A DNA stretch of 26,581 bases from Rhizophagus prolifer (taxonomy: Eukaryota; Glomeromycota; Glomeromycetes; Glomerales; Glomeraceae): positions 1 to 26,581 of the forward strand of contig NQWY01025043.1 of assembly GCA_019425655.1 (NCBI GenBank), given 5' to 3'. The position numbers were made by a program, and so were the translations under genes. The stretch's first letter is position 1; every line of letters begins with the position of its first letter. The notes under the pieces are model-generated. The model worked only from the letters and a program-made list of their open reading frames with translations. It was not told the origin of the DNA and ran no database searches. Shown piece by piece: positions 7,997 through 18,800 of the stretch.

Positions 7997-9610
7997 GTGA
8001 AAATTAATCAACCATTTTATATAGTTTCTTTTTTGGGATGTATCGGGCTGAATCTTCTTTCAGCCCAGGTAAATCCTGTAAAAAAACAAGAGACAACGGC
8101 ATTCAGAAACCCAATTATCTGGGCGGATGCACCGGATTTGTCAATCACACGAAGCGGCGACGATTTTTACCTGATAAGCACCACAATGCACCTGATGCCG
8201 GGCGCTCCGGTGATGCATTCCAAAGATTTGGTCCATTGGGAAATGTCAAGTTATGTTTTTGATACGTTGAATGATAATTCAAAATACGATTTGATTGACG
8301 GAAGCGTTTACGGAAGAGGACAATGGGCATCTTCCATCCGTTATCACAAAGGAAAATATTACGTTCTGTTTTCCCCGAATGATGAGCCTTTCAAATCTTA
8401 TTTTTATGTTACCGACAATCCTGAAAAAGGAAATTGGAAACTCATCACAAGAACCAGGCATTTTCACGATGCATCTCTGCTTTTTGATGATGACGACAGA
8501 GTGTATGTCTTCACTTCCAACAAAGTTTTTGAGCTTAGCCCGGATTTTAAAACCATTATCGGAAATCAGGATGGAACGGAAGTTTTTCAGAAAGATGCTT
8601 CGGAAACCGGACTTTTGGAAGGTAATCAAATCATTAAGAAAGACGGTAAATATTATATGATGATGATTTCCTGGCCGAGAGGCGGAAAACGCCGTCAGGA
8701 AGTGTACAGAGCTGATAAAGTAACCGGACCTTATGAGAAAAAAGTCATTCTTGAAGACAATTTTCTTGGATTTTCCTATGCCGGACAAGGTGCTTTGATT
8801 GACGATAAAAATGGAAATTGGTATTCACTGATTTTCCAGGACAGAAATGGAGTAGGGAGGGTTCCTATTTTGCTCCCTGTGAAATGGGAAAATGACTGGC
8901 CAATTTTGGGCGACAACGGAAAAGTACCTTTGACAGGTGAAGTTCCATTCGCTCCATTTAAACCAAAAAATCATTTGGTAGAAAGTGATGAATTTTCTGA
9001 CAAAAAGATGAAAATCCAGTGGCAGTGGAATCATAATCCTGTCAATTTAGCTTGGTCATTATCCGAAAGGAAAGGCTTTTTAAGGTTAAAAACCAATAGA
9101 GTCGTCGATAATCTGTACCTCGCTCCGAATACGTTGACCCAAAGAATGGAAGGTCCTAAGTCCAGTGGCATAGTTGCTTTGGATGTCAAAGAGATGAAAG
9201 ACGGTGATGTTACAGGCTTCAGTGCTTTCAACGGTGATTCCGGGATTTTGTCTGTGGTAATGGAAAATGGTAAAAAGTTTATTGTCTTTTCAACCAATGA
9301 AGTCAGTTTAGACAATAAAACTAAGGCGGTTACAGGTGTTAAAAAAGAAGAAAAAAAGAGAATCCCATTAAACTCGGACAAAGTTTATTTTAAAATTGAT
9401 GCCGATTTTAATCTCGGAAAAGATTTGGCTAATTTTTATTACAGCACCGACCAAAAAAACTGGACCGAAATGGCAAAAGATTACAAAATGATTTTCGATT
9501 ACCGAAGATTTTTTATGGGTTCCAAATTTGCAATTTTCAATTATGCAACAAAAAATCTGGGAGGTTTTGTAGATGTTGATTTTTTCAGAGTGAATAAAAG
9601 TTCGGAATAA
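7997..9610 (+). CDS. GH43 glycoside hydrolase (xylosidase/arabinofuranosidase type), exported
   Basis: 537 residues from a GTG start at 7997. This start is preferred because it directly precedes a signal peptide (VKINQPFYIVSFLG to LLSA|Q); the longer frame from GTG 7916 begins inside an inverted repeat and adds 27 residues of repeat-derived sequence. No in-frame ATG is available nearby. Propeller residues: Asp47 in ADAPDLSI (base), Asp158 in FHDASLLFDDDD, Glu208 in LLEGNQIIKK (acid). The STTMHLMPGAPVMHSKDLVHWE block is typical of one GH43 subgroup and clearly different from the upstream GH43. A C-terminal beta-sandwich starts near 328. Where I recall FQDH in relatives, this protein has FQDR (about 280-283); that comparison is from memory. 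Probably removes arabinose or xylose decorations. Confidence 0.87.
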   Translation: MKINQPFYIVSFLGCIGLNLLSAQVNPVKKQETTAFRNPIIWADAPDLSITRSGDDFYLISTTMHLMPGAPVMHSKDLVHWEMSSYVFDTLNDNSKYDLIDGSVYGRGQWASSIRYHKGKYYVLFSPNDEPFKSYFYVTDNPEKGNWKLITRTRHFHDASLLFDDDDRVYVFTSNKVFELSPDFKTIIGNQDGTEVFQKDASETGLLEGNQIIKKDGKYYMMMISWPRGGKRRQEVYRADKVTGPYEKKVILEDNFLGFSYAGQGALIDDKNGNWYSLIFQDRNGVGRVPILLPVKWENDWPILGDNGKVPLTGEVPFAPFKPKNHLVESDEFSDKKMKIQWQWNHNPVNLAWSLSERKGFLRLKTNRVVDNLYLAPNTLTQRMEGPKSSGIVALDVKEMKDGDVTGFSAFNGDSGILSVVMENGKKFIVFSTNEVSLDNKTKAVTGVKKEEKKRIPLNSDKVYFKIDADFNLGKDLANFYYSTDQKNWTEMAKDYKMIFDYRRFFMGSKFAIFNYATKNLGGFVDVDFFRVNKSSE

Positions 9611-9626
9611 TTGAGTTAAATAATTT

Positions 9627-9733
9627 GGGCAGCTTTATCCGCCTTCCGCTCTCAATCTTTTTTGCAGATGATTTCAGATTAAATAGAACTAGAGTACAAG
9701 CAAAAAAGGATTTCCGCTCAAGTCGGGCTGCGA
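9627..9733. repeat. Long imperfect inverted repeat, flavobacterial intergenic type
   Basis: Outer pair GCAGC (9629-9633) and GCTGC (9727-9731). Inner pair AATCTTTTTTGC (ending 9665) and GCAAAAAAGGATT (from 9700) pairs with one bulged base. Between them lie about 34 bp without clear structure. No reading frame of note. The layout resembles a family of palindromic repeats I recognise from flavobacterial intergenic regions, but copy number cannot be checked here. Confidence 0.6.
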
Positions 9734-9764
9734 GAGATTCATTGTCAAGAGAAAATGAAAATTA

Positions 9765-9831
9765 TTGCTTCGTAGAAGCAAACTGTTAGTAGCAAAACAT
9801 TGTAGCATCAAAATCAAAGCCTCGTAGAGGC
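9765..9831. repeat. Two related GTA-triloop hairpins
   Basis: Hairpin one is TTGCTTC-GTA-GAAGCAA (9765-9781) and hairpin two is GCCTC-GTA-GAGGC (9819-9831). Each is followed by a related CTGTTA tail. The third stem position is T-A in one and C-G in the other, so pairing is kept while sequence changes. They lie in the 341-bp gap 9611-9951, which otherwise contains the inverted repeat upstream and the terminator-like hairpin downstream. Confidence 0.7.
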
Positions 9832-9878
9832 GACCTGTTAATTACAGCAATGATAATTAACATTAACATTAAAAATGT

Positions 9879-9913
9879 AAAAAAGATAAAACCCTTGCCG
9901 GTCTTATTTTTTT
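9879..9913 (+). terminator. Intrinsic terminator or attenuator-like hairpin
   Basis: On the + strand, AAAAAAGATAAAACC (9879-9893) can pair with GGTCTTATTTTTTT (9900-9913) around a CTTGCC loop, with one A-C mismatch and one G-T wobble. The 3' arm ends in a run of seven T residues. It sits 38 bp before the CE1 start at 9952 and 269 bp after the GH43 stop. It could end the upstream transcript or act as a leader attenuator for the downstream genes; the AT-rich stem makes it modest in strength. Confidence 0.5.
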
Positions 9914-9933
9914 GTCTAAATTAATAAGTGTAA

Positions 9934-11880
<1,947 letters not shown>

Positions 11881-11882
11881 GA

Positions 11883-11920
11883 TTTAATCCAAAACGGACT
11901 GTTAATGTTTTAATCCAAAA
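11883..11920 (+). repeat. 12-bp direct repeat in the CE1-GH31 gap
   Basis: TTTAATCCAAAA occurs exactly at 11883-11894 and 11909-11920, a 26-bp period, within the 49-bp gap between the CE1 stop and the GH31 start. It might be an operator-like direct repeat or a small duplication in AT-rich sequence. Confidence 0.5.
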
Positions 11921-11929
11921 TCCTATACA

Positions 11930-14371
11930 ATGAATTTCAACAGAATAAAAATCAAAGCACTTATTATCACGGTCGTTATTGTATCGGGAAATGTTGGTGC
12001 GCAATCTTATCAGAAAACAGATTCAGGATTGAGGTTTTCTGCTGACAATTTGAATGTTGAAGTGAAATTGTATGGAGAAAATACGGTTAGAATTATTAAA
12101 TATCCTGCCGGAAAATCATTTGTCAAAAATAGTTTATCGGTCATTAAGCAGGAACAGAAAACCAGATTTTCAGTTTCAGAAAACAATCATATTATTTCAT
12201 TAAAAACAAATGATTTAAATATTTTAATTGATGCTAAAAATGGTGAAATCACTTACAATTCATCCTCAGGAAAAGAACTTTTAAAGGAAACCGGAAGCGA
12301 TTTCAAACCTTTTAATGATGCAGGAAACCTGACTTATTCGGTGACACAGTCTTTTCAGCTGGAAAAAGACGAGCCCATCTATGGTTTAGGAATTTTACAG
12401 AACGGTAAAATGTCACAGCGGAATACGGATGTAAAAATGATTCAGAATAACACCTGGGATTTTGTGCCGTTTTTTCAGTCTGTGAAAGGTTATGGCGTTT
12501 TTTGGGATAACTATTCTCCGACTCAATTTACCGATAAACCCGACAAAACATCATTCTCATCGGAAGTTGGGGAAGGGGTGGATTATTATTTTATCTACGG
12601 AAAAAATGCGGATGGTGTAGTCGCAGGAATGCGAAATCTGACAGGAAAAGTGCCGATGATTCCTTTATGGACTTATGGTTATTGGCAAAGCAAAGAGCGC
12701 TACAAAAGTCAGGATGAACTGGTAGATGTAGTGAAAAAATACAGGGAATTAAAAGTACCTCTTGACGGAATCATCCAGGATTGGCAATATTGGGGAAACA
12801 ATTACCAGTGGAATGCGATGGATTTCATCAGCCCTGATTTTCCTGATGCCAAAAAAATGATACAGGATATCCACGATAGGAATGCACATCTTTCCGTTTC
12901 CATTTGGTCGTCATTCGGACCGATGACCAATCAGTACCGTGAAATGGATAAAAAAGGAATGTTGTTCGATTTCAAAACCTGGCCTGAATCTGGGCGGGAA
13001 GTCTGGCCACCCGATATGAATTATCCTTCAGGAGTCCGTGTTTACGATGCTTACAATCCCGAAGCTAGAAATATTTACTGGAAATATCTGAACAAAGGCG
13101 TTTTCAGTCTGGGTGTCGATACCTGGTGGATGGATTCTACAGAACCCGACCATCTCAGCCAAAAACCGGAAGATTTAGATACCAAAACCTATCTTGGTTC
13201 ATTCCGAAAAGTGAGAAATGCATACCCACTGATGACGGTTGGTGGCGTTTACGACCATCAGCGTGAAACTACAAGTGATAAAAGGGCTTTTATTTTAACA
13301 AGGTCAGCTTTTGCAGGACAGCAAAGATACGCAGCAAACACTTGGTCGGGAGATGTCAACTCTTCGTGGGAAATGTTGCGCAATCAGGTTCCGGCAGGTT
13401 TAAATTTCAGCCTGACTGGAAATCCGAATTTCAACTCTGATATCGGCGGTTTCTTTGCCGGTGTTTATAAAAGAAACGGAGGCGCCAACAATCCGATGTT
13501 TCAGGAATTGTACGTTCGCTGGCTGCAATACGGAACTTTCACGCCAATGATGCGTTCGCACGGAACCGATGTTCCGAGGGAAATTTATCAGTTTGGAAAA
13601 AAAGGAGATGTAGTCTATGATGTAATAGAGAAATTCATCAACCTTCGTTACAGTATGTTGCCCTACATTTATTCCGTTTCGTGGGATGTTTCTAAAAATA
13701 ATTCGAGTTTTTTGAGGGCACTTTCGATGGATTTTTCATCAGACCAAAAAACCTGGAATATCAACAATGAATATCTGTTCGGGAAATCATTCCTAGTAGC
13801 ACCAATTCTCAATCCTCAATACACACCTGAAAAATTCATTAAAACCGATGAAAATCAAGGTTGGGATAAAAAAGATGAAACAAAGGAAAATTCTCTTTCC
13901 AATATAGATTTCAATCAAAATAAAACCGGTAAAGTTTACCTTCCCGCAGGTTCAGACTGGTTTGATTTCTGGACGAATGAAAAACACAAAGGTGGTCAGG
14001 AAATTGAAAAATCTGTTAACCTTCAAAGCATTCCGTTGTATGTGAAAGCGGGAAGCATCATTCCGTTTGGTCCTGATGTACAATACGCAACCGAGAAAAA
14101 ATGGGATAATCTCACGATAAAAATTTATCCGGGGAAAGATGCAGATTTTGTGTTGTATGAAGATGAATTTGATAATTACAATTACGAAAAAGGCGATTAT
14201 TCTGAAATCCCTTTCCATTGGAACGAAAATTCAAAAACCTTAACGATAGATCCCCGAAAAGGAAATTTTAAAGGTATGATTGATAAACGAAACTTTACGG
14301 TAATTCTTCCTGATGGACAGCAGCAATCGGTGAGTTATTCAGGAAAGAAAGTGAATGTCAATTTTAAATAA
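11930..14371 (+). CDS. GH31 alpha-glycosidase, probable alpha-xylosidase
   Basis: 813-residue retaining exo-enzyme with a signal peptide ending NVGA|Q. The N-terminal beta-sandwich runs to about 240 and includes the EPIYGLG block (148-154). The (beta/alpha)8 barrel shows PLWTYGYWQSKERY (245-258), the nucleophile Asp402 in WWMDSTEPD, and the acid/base Asp475 in NTWSGDVNSSW. C-terminal beta-domains follow, with a short acidic insert near 640-670. The WWMDSTEPD form of the nucleophile motif and the QSKERY stretch favour alpha-xylosidases over alpha-glucosidases. There is no PA14 insert as in the Bacteroides xyloglucan enzyme, which fits the shorter length. In this locus it would cap alpha-xylose on arabinoxylan side chains, or act on xyloglucan. 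Confidence 0.9.
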   Translation: MNFNRIKIKALIITVVIVSGNVGAQSYQKTDSGLRFSADNLNVEVKLYGENTVRIIKYPAGKSFVKNSLSVIKQEQKTRFSVSENNHIISLKTNDLNILIDAKNGEITYNSSSGKELLKETGSDFKPFNDAGNLTYSVTQSFQLEKDEPIYGLGILQNGKMSQRNTDVKMIQNNTWDFVPFFQSVKGYGVFWDNYSPTQFTDKPDKTSFSSEVGEGVDYYFIYGKNADGVVAGMRNLTGKVPMIPLWTYGYWQSKERYKSQDELVDVVKKYRELKVPLDGIIQDWQYWGNNYQWNAMDFISPDFPDAKKMIQDIHDRNAHLSVSIWSSFGPMTNQYREMDKKGMLFDFKTWPESGREVWPPDMNYPSGVRVYDAYNPEARNIYWKYLNKGVFSLGVDTWWMDSTEPDHLSQKPEDLDTKTYLGSFRKVRNAYPLMTVGGVYDHQRETTSDKRAFILTRSAFAGQQRYAANTWSGDVNSSWEMLRNQVPAGLNFSLTGNPNFNSDIGGFFAGVYKRNGGANNPMFQELYVRWLQYGTFTPMMRSHGTDVPREIYQFGKKGDVVYDVIEKFINLRYSMLPYIYSVSWDVSKNNSSFLRALSMDFSSDQKTWNINNEYLFGKSFLVAPILNPQYTPEKFIKTDENQGWDKKDETKENSLSNIDFNQNKTGKVYLPAGSDWFDFWTNEKHKGGQEIEKSVNLQSIPLYVKAGSIIPFGPDVQYATEKKWDNLTIKIYPGKDADFVLYEDEFDNYNYEKGDYSEIPFHWNENSKTLTIDPRKGNFKGMIDKRNFTVILPDGQQQSVSYSGKKVNVNFK

Positions 14372-14388
14372 TCTTAAAATATTTAATT

Positions 14389-15762
14389 ATGAAATTTTTA
14401 AGTTTAATAACGGTTTTAGGATTTTTCCAGATTTCCTTCGCTCAAAATCCCATCATCCAGACAAAGTTTACAGCGGACCCTGCGCCAATGGTTTATAAAG
14501 ATACCATTTTTCTTTACACCAGCCACGATGAAGATGATGCTTTCGGATTCAAAATGAAAGACTGGTTACTATACACTTCCACAGATATGGTTAATTGGAC
14601 AGATCATGGCGTGGTTGCTTCCCTGAAAGATTTCAAATGGACCGACCCGGAAAATGGAGCCTGGGCGCCACAGGTTATTGAAAGAAATGGTAAATTTTAT
14701 ATGTATTGCCCGATGCCGGGACAAAGAGGAATCGGCGTTTTGGTGGCTGACAGTCCGTATGGTCCTTTCAAGGATCCGATTGGAAAACCTTTAGTGAAAA
14801 ATTCTTCCGATGATATAGACCCGACCGTTTTGATTGACGATGACGGGCAAGCCTATCTTTATTGGGGAAACCCAAATCTTTGGTATGTGAAACTCAATAA
14901 AGATATGATTTCTGTAAATGGTGATGTCGTAAAAGATCCGTCGATTGCCAAAGTGAAAGGTTCGCCCGATCCATTCCATTACCAGGAAGGACCTTGGGTC
15001 TGGAAAAAAAACGGACATTATTATCTGGCTTATGCTTCTACCTGTTGTCCGGAAGGGATGGGCTATGCGATGAGCAAATCTGCAACCGGACCTTGGGAAT
15101 ATAAAGGGATGATCATGGATAGCGACAAACGTTCCAACGGAAATCATCCCGGAATCATTGATTATAAAGGAAAATCATATGTTTTCGGGTTCAATTATAA
15201 TATCGGGAAACAGACGATGAGCAAACATTACGAACGTCGATCTGTTTGCCTAAGCGAAATGAAATACAATGCCGACGGAACGATCCAGAAATTACCTTTT
15301 TGGAATCCTGAAGGTGTAAAAAGAATTGCAACACTCAATCCGTACAATAGAGTAGAAGCAGAAACAATTGCATTCAGCGAAGGTTTAAAAACCGAAAAAA
15401 TGACCGAATGGGAAAGAAATAATCCCTACGATACAGGAAAGAAAATTACCGATAGAATGGTCGTTTCATCTATCAATAATGGAGATTATCTGAAAGTTCA
15501 GGGTGTGGATTTTTCTAAAGGAATAAAGTCGGTTGAAGTTTCAGTAGCTTCAATGAATGGCGGAACGATTGAAATCCATACAGATTCTTCGGATGGACAA
15601 CTTTTGGGAACTGTAAAAGTCACCGGAAAAGCGGAAGGCGATATTTTTAAAACCATCACCACTCCGGTAAAAAATATTAAAGGCATCCACGATTTGTATT
15701 TTGTTTTCAAAGGGGAAAAAGACCTTTTCTATTTCGATTGGTGGAAATTCAGTGCAGATTAA
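14389..15762 (+). CDS. GH43 with C-terminal CBM6, probable arabinofuranosidase (copy 1)
   Basis: 457 residues, signal peptide ending ISFA|Q, directly followed by the propeller opening [17 protein letters not shown]. Expected catalytic residues are Asp30 (base, TADPAP), Asp144 (DIDPTVLIDDDG) and Glu200 (acid, YQEGPW), with a supporting His in NHPGIIDYKG. From about 321 the RVEAETIA block opens a CBM6-like carbohydrate-binding beta-sandwich running to the end. First of three related GH43-CBM6 units in the window; compared with the others it has an inserted WERNNPYDTG segment in the CBM6 and its own substrate-side loops. Starts 17 nt after the GH31 stop, so co-transcribed. Arabinose removal from arabinoxylan is the likely role; xylosidase activity is possible. 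Confidence 0.9.
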   Translation: MKFLSLITVLGFFQISFAQNPIIQTKFTADPAPMVYKDTIFLYTSHDEDDAFGFKMKDWLLYTSTDMVNWTDHGVVASLKDFKWTDPENGAWAPQVIERNGKFYMYCPMPGQRGIGVLVADSPYGPFKDPIGKPLVKNSSDDIDPTVLIDDDGQAYLYWGNPNLWYVKLNKDMISVNGDVVKDPSIAKVKGSPDPFHYQEGPWVWKKNGHYYLAYASTCCPEGMGYAMSKSATGPWEYKGMIMDSDKRSNGNHPGIIDYKGKSYVFGFNYNIGKQTMSKHYERRSVCLSEMKYNADGTIQKLPFWNPEGVKRIATLNPYNRVEAETIAFSEGLKTEKMTEWERNNPYDTGKKITDRMVVSSINNGDYLKVQGVDFSKGIKSVEVSVASMNGGTIEIHTDSSDGQLLGTVKVTGKAEGDIFKTITTPVKNIKGIHDLYFVFKGEKDLFYFDWWKFSAD

Positions 15763-15793
15763 GTTGGATTGAAACTGAATTCAGGAATATCAA

Positions 15794-15850
15794 TAGGAAT
15801 GGGCTTTAGCCCATTTAATAAAGTAGAATACGGTTGGCTTTAGCCAAAAC
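15794..15850. repeat. Two-hairpin repeat module, second copy
   Basis: AATGGGC-TTTA-GCCCATT (15798-15815) followed by TTGGC-TTTA-GCCAA (15834-15847). Same order, similar spacing and a similar TTTAATAAA linker as the first two hairpins at 5945-5995. Stem differences between copies preserve pairing (C-G versus T-A). Lies in the 127-bp gap between the GH43-CBM6 and the fusion gene. Confidence 0.75.
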
Positions 15851-15889
15851 TTAATTTTTTTATGAGTTATATTAATTAAGATTTTAAAA

Positions 15890-18800
15890 ATGTTCAGATT
15901 TAAACTTTTTGTTCTCAGCTTTCTCATTGCCGGATGCTATTTAAATGCTCAGTCAACCGTTTGGCTGGACCAGTTGGATTTGAGCGTGGCAACACAGGGG
16001 CACGGAAAACCGGGAATCAATACTTCGGTGGACGGAAAACCTATAACCATTGCCGGCTATGTTTTCAAAAGAGGTTTTGGTACGCACGCCGAAAGTTCTT
16101 TGTTGATTAAATTAAACGGTAAAGCAAAAAGCTTTTCAGCTTTGGTAGGATTGGATGACGAAATGAAAGGTCAAAATCCCGCAGTTGAATTTGAAATTTA
16201 CGGCGACAATAAAAAGCTTTGGTCAAGCGGAATAATGAAATTAGGCGATAAAGCAAAGCCTGTCTCCGTTTCGCTTGAAGGTGTACAACAAGTAGAATTA
16301 GTCGTAACAGACGGCGGAAACGGACCGTATTACGACCACGCTGATTGGGCAGATGCCAAATTTGAAACAGCAGATGGTATAAAACTAATAACATTTAACC
16401 CGATTTCATCAGTTCCTTATATTTTGACGCCAAAACCTGCGGCAACGCCAAAAATTAATTCAGCAGGTGTTTATGGCGTTCGTCCCGGCTCACCTTTTTT
16501 GTTCAGGGTTGCGGCAACGGGTGACAGACCGATGACTTTTACGGCGAAAAATCTTCCGGAAGGTTTAACCATAGATTCACAGACCGGAATTATCACCGGA
16601 AAAATAGATACGAAAGGAATTTATGAAGTTCTTTTATCCGCTAAAAATGCAAAAGGGTCAGTCTCAAAAAAATTAAGAATAGAAAGCGGAGACACAATAG
16701 CTTTGACGCCAACGATGGGATGGAATAGCTGGAACTGTTTCGGACACGAAGTTTCGGCCGACAAAGTGAAACGTGCCGCCGATGCTTTGGTTAAAACAGG
16801 ATTGGTAAATCACGGCTGGAATTATATTAACATTGATGATTCCTGGCAATTTAACAGAGACGGAAAAGACCCTTCCTTTAAAGGTAAAATGCGTGATGAA
16901 AAGGGTTATATTCTGACCAATTCAAAATTTCCGGATATGAAGGAGTTAACCGATTACTTTCATTCAAAAGGTCTGAAAGCAGGAATATATTCCTCTCCCG
17001 GACCCTGGACTTGTGGCGGTTGCGCAGGAAGCTACGGCTACGAAAAACAAGATGCCGAAAGCTACGCTAAATGGGGAATCGATTATCTGAAATACGATTG
17101 GTGCAGTTACGGAGGCGTGATTGACGGTTTGCCCGATAACGACCCGAATAAAGTTTCTTCCCTCAATTTTCAGGGTGGAGGAGATTTGGATAAAGGCGTA
17201 AAGCCATTTAAATTAATGGGAGATTTATTAAAAACCCAGCCTCGTGATATTGTGTATAATCTTTGCCAATACGGGATGGGCGATGTCTGGAAATGGGGAA
17301 ATGATGCCGATGCGCAATCCTGGCGAACAACCAATGACATCACCGATACCTGGGCAAGTGTTAAAAATATTGCTTTGGCTCAGGATAAAGCCGCTCCTTA
17401 TGCAAAACCCGGCAACTGGAATGACCCGGATATGTTGGTAGTAGGCGTCGTAGGTTGGGGAAATCCACATCAGAGCCGATTGAAACCGGACGAACAATAT
17501 TTACATATCAGTCTTTGGAGCATTTTTTCTGCGCCGTTACTGATTGGCTGTGACCTTGAGAAACTGGATGATTTTACTTTAAATCTTTTAACGAATGATG
17601 AAGTTATCGCCGTAAATCAGGATGCTCTGGGAAAACAGGGCGTTTGTCTTCAAACCATTGGCGAATTGAAAATCTATGTAAAAGACCTAGAGGACGGCGG
17701 AAAAGCGGTGGCTTTTGCCAATTTCGGAAGGGAAAAAGTAAATATGTCTTACAAAGATTTCAGGCAGCTCGGGATTTCCGGTAGTCAAACCGTAAGAGAT
17801 ATCTGGAGACAGAAGGACATTGCCAAAATCAATACATCAAATCAGGCATTATCACTGGATATTCCGGCGCACGGTGTGACTTATTACGCCCTATCATTTT
17901 TGCTGGCAGGAATTTGTATTTCCGCCCAAAATCCCGTAATCCAGACTCATTTTACACCGGACCCTGCGCCGATGGTGTACAAAAACAAGATGTACGTCTA
18001 CACTGGAGATGATATTCCCGGCTATGATTTTTATTATATGACGAAATGGAGAGTGTATTCTTCTGATGATATGGTCAACTGGACCGACCACGGTTCTCCG
18101 CTTTCACTGGAATCTTTCGGCTGGGCCCGTGACAGAGCCTGGGCAGCACAATGTATTGAACGTAACGGCAAATTCTATTGGTACATCTGCGTTCAGACCG
18201 TTGATAATAATATGGCGATTGGCGTTGCAGTATCAGACGGTCCGACAGGTCCTTTTAAAGATGCACTCGGAAAACCATTGGTGACAACGGGAACCTGGGA
18301 TAATATCGACCCGACAGTTTTTATTGATGATGACGGACAAGCCTATCTGTATTGGGGAAACAGTAAATTATTTTATGTGAAGCTCAACAAAGATATGGTT
18401 TCCTATGATGGAAAAATCACCGAAATTCCGCAATCAGTGGAAGCTTTTGGCGGATTGAGACGTCCTGGAAGAAGCGATGAGGTTTTGCAGAAACAGGAAC
18501 AGTTTAAAGATGTTTTTGTGGAAGGACCTTGGTTTTACAAACGCAATAAGCAATATTATATGATGTACGCCGGAATGACCGACCGAACCGAATGTCTGTC
18601 TTATTCTATAAGCGATTCACCGACCGGACCGTGGAAATATCAGGGAAAAATAATGACCGGTCAGCCTACCAACAGTTTCACCAACCACGGCGGGATTATC
18701 GATTTTAAAGGGAAATCCTACCTGTTCTATCATACAGGATTATTGCCTGGTGCAGGAAGTTACGGAAGGTCAACATCTATTGAAGAATTCAAATACAATC

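Noticed and set aside
8295-8660. Plus-strand 121-codon frame inside the second GH43 gene
   Set aside because: It overlaps a clear GH43 coding frame and shows no motif of its own.
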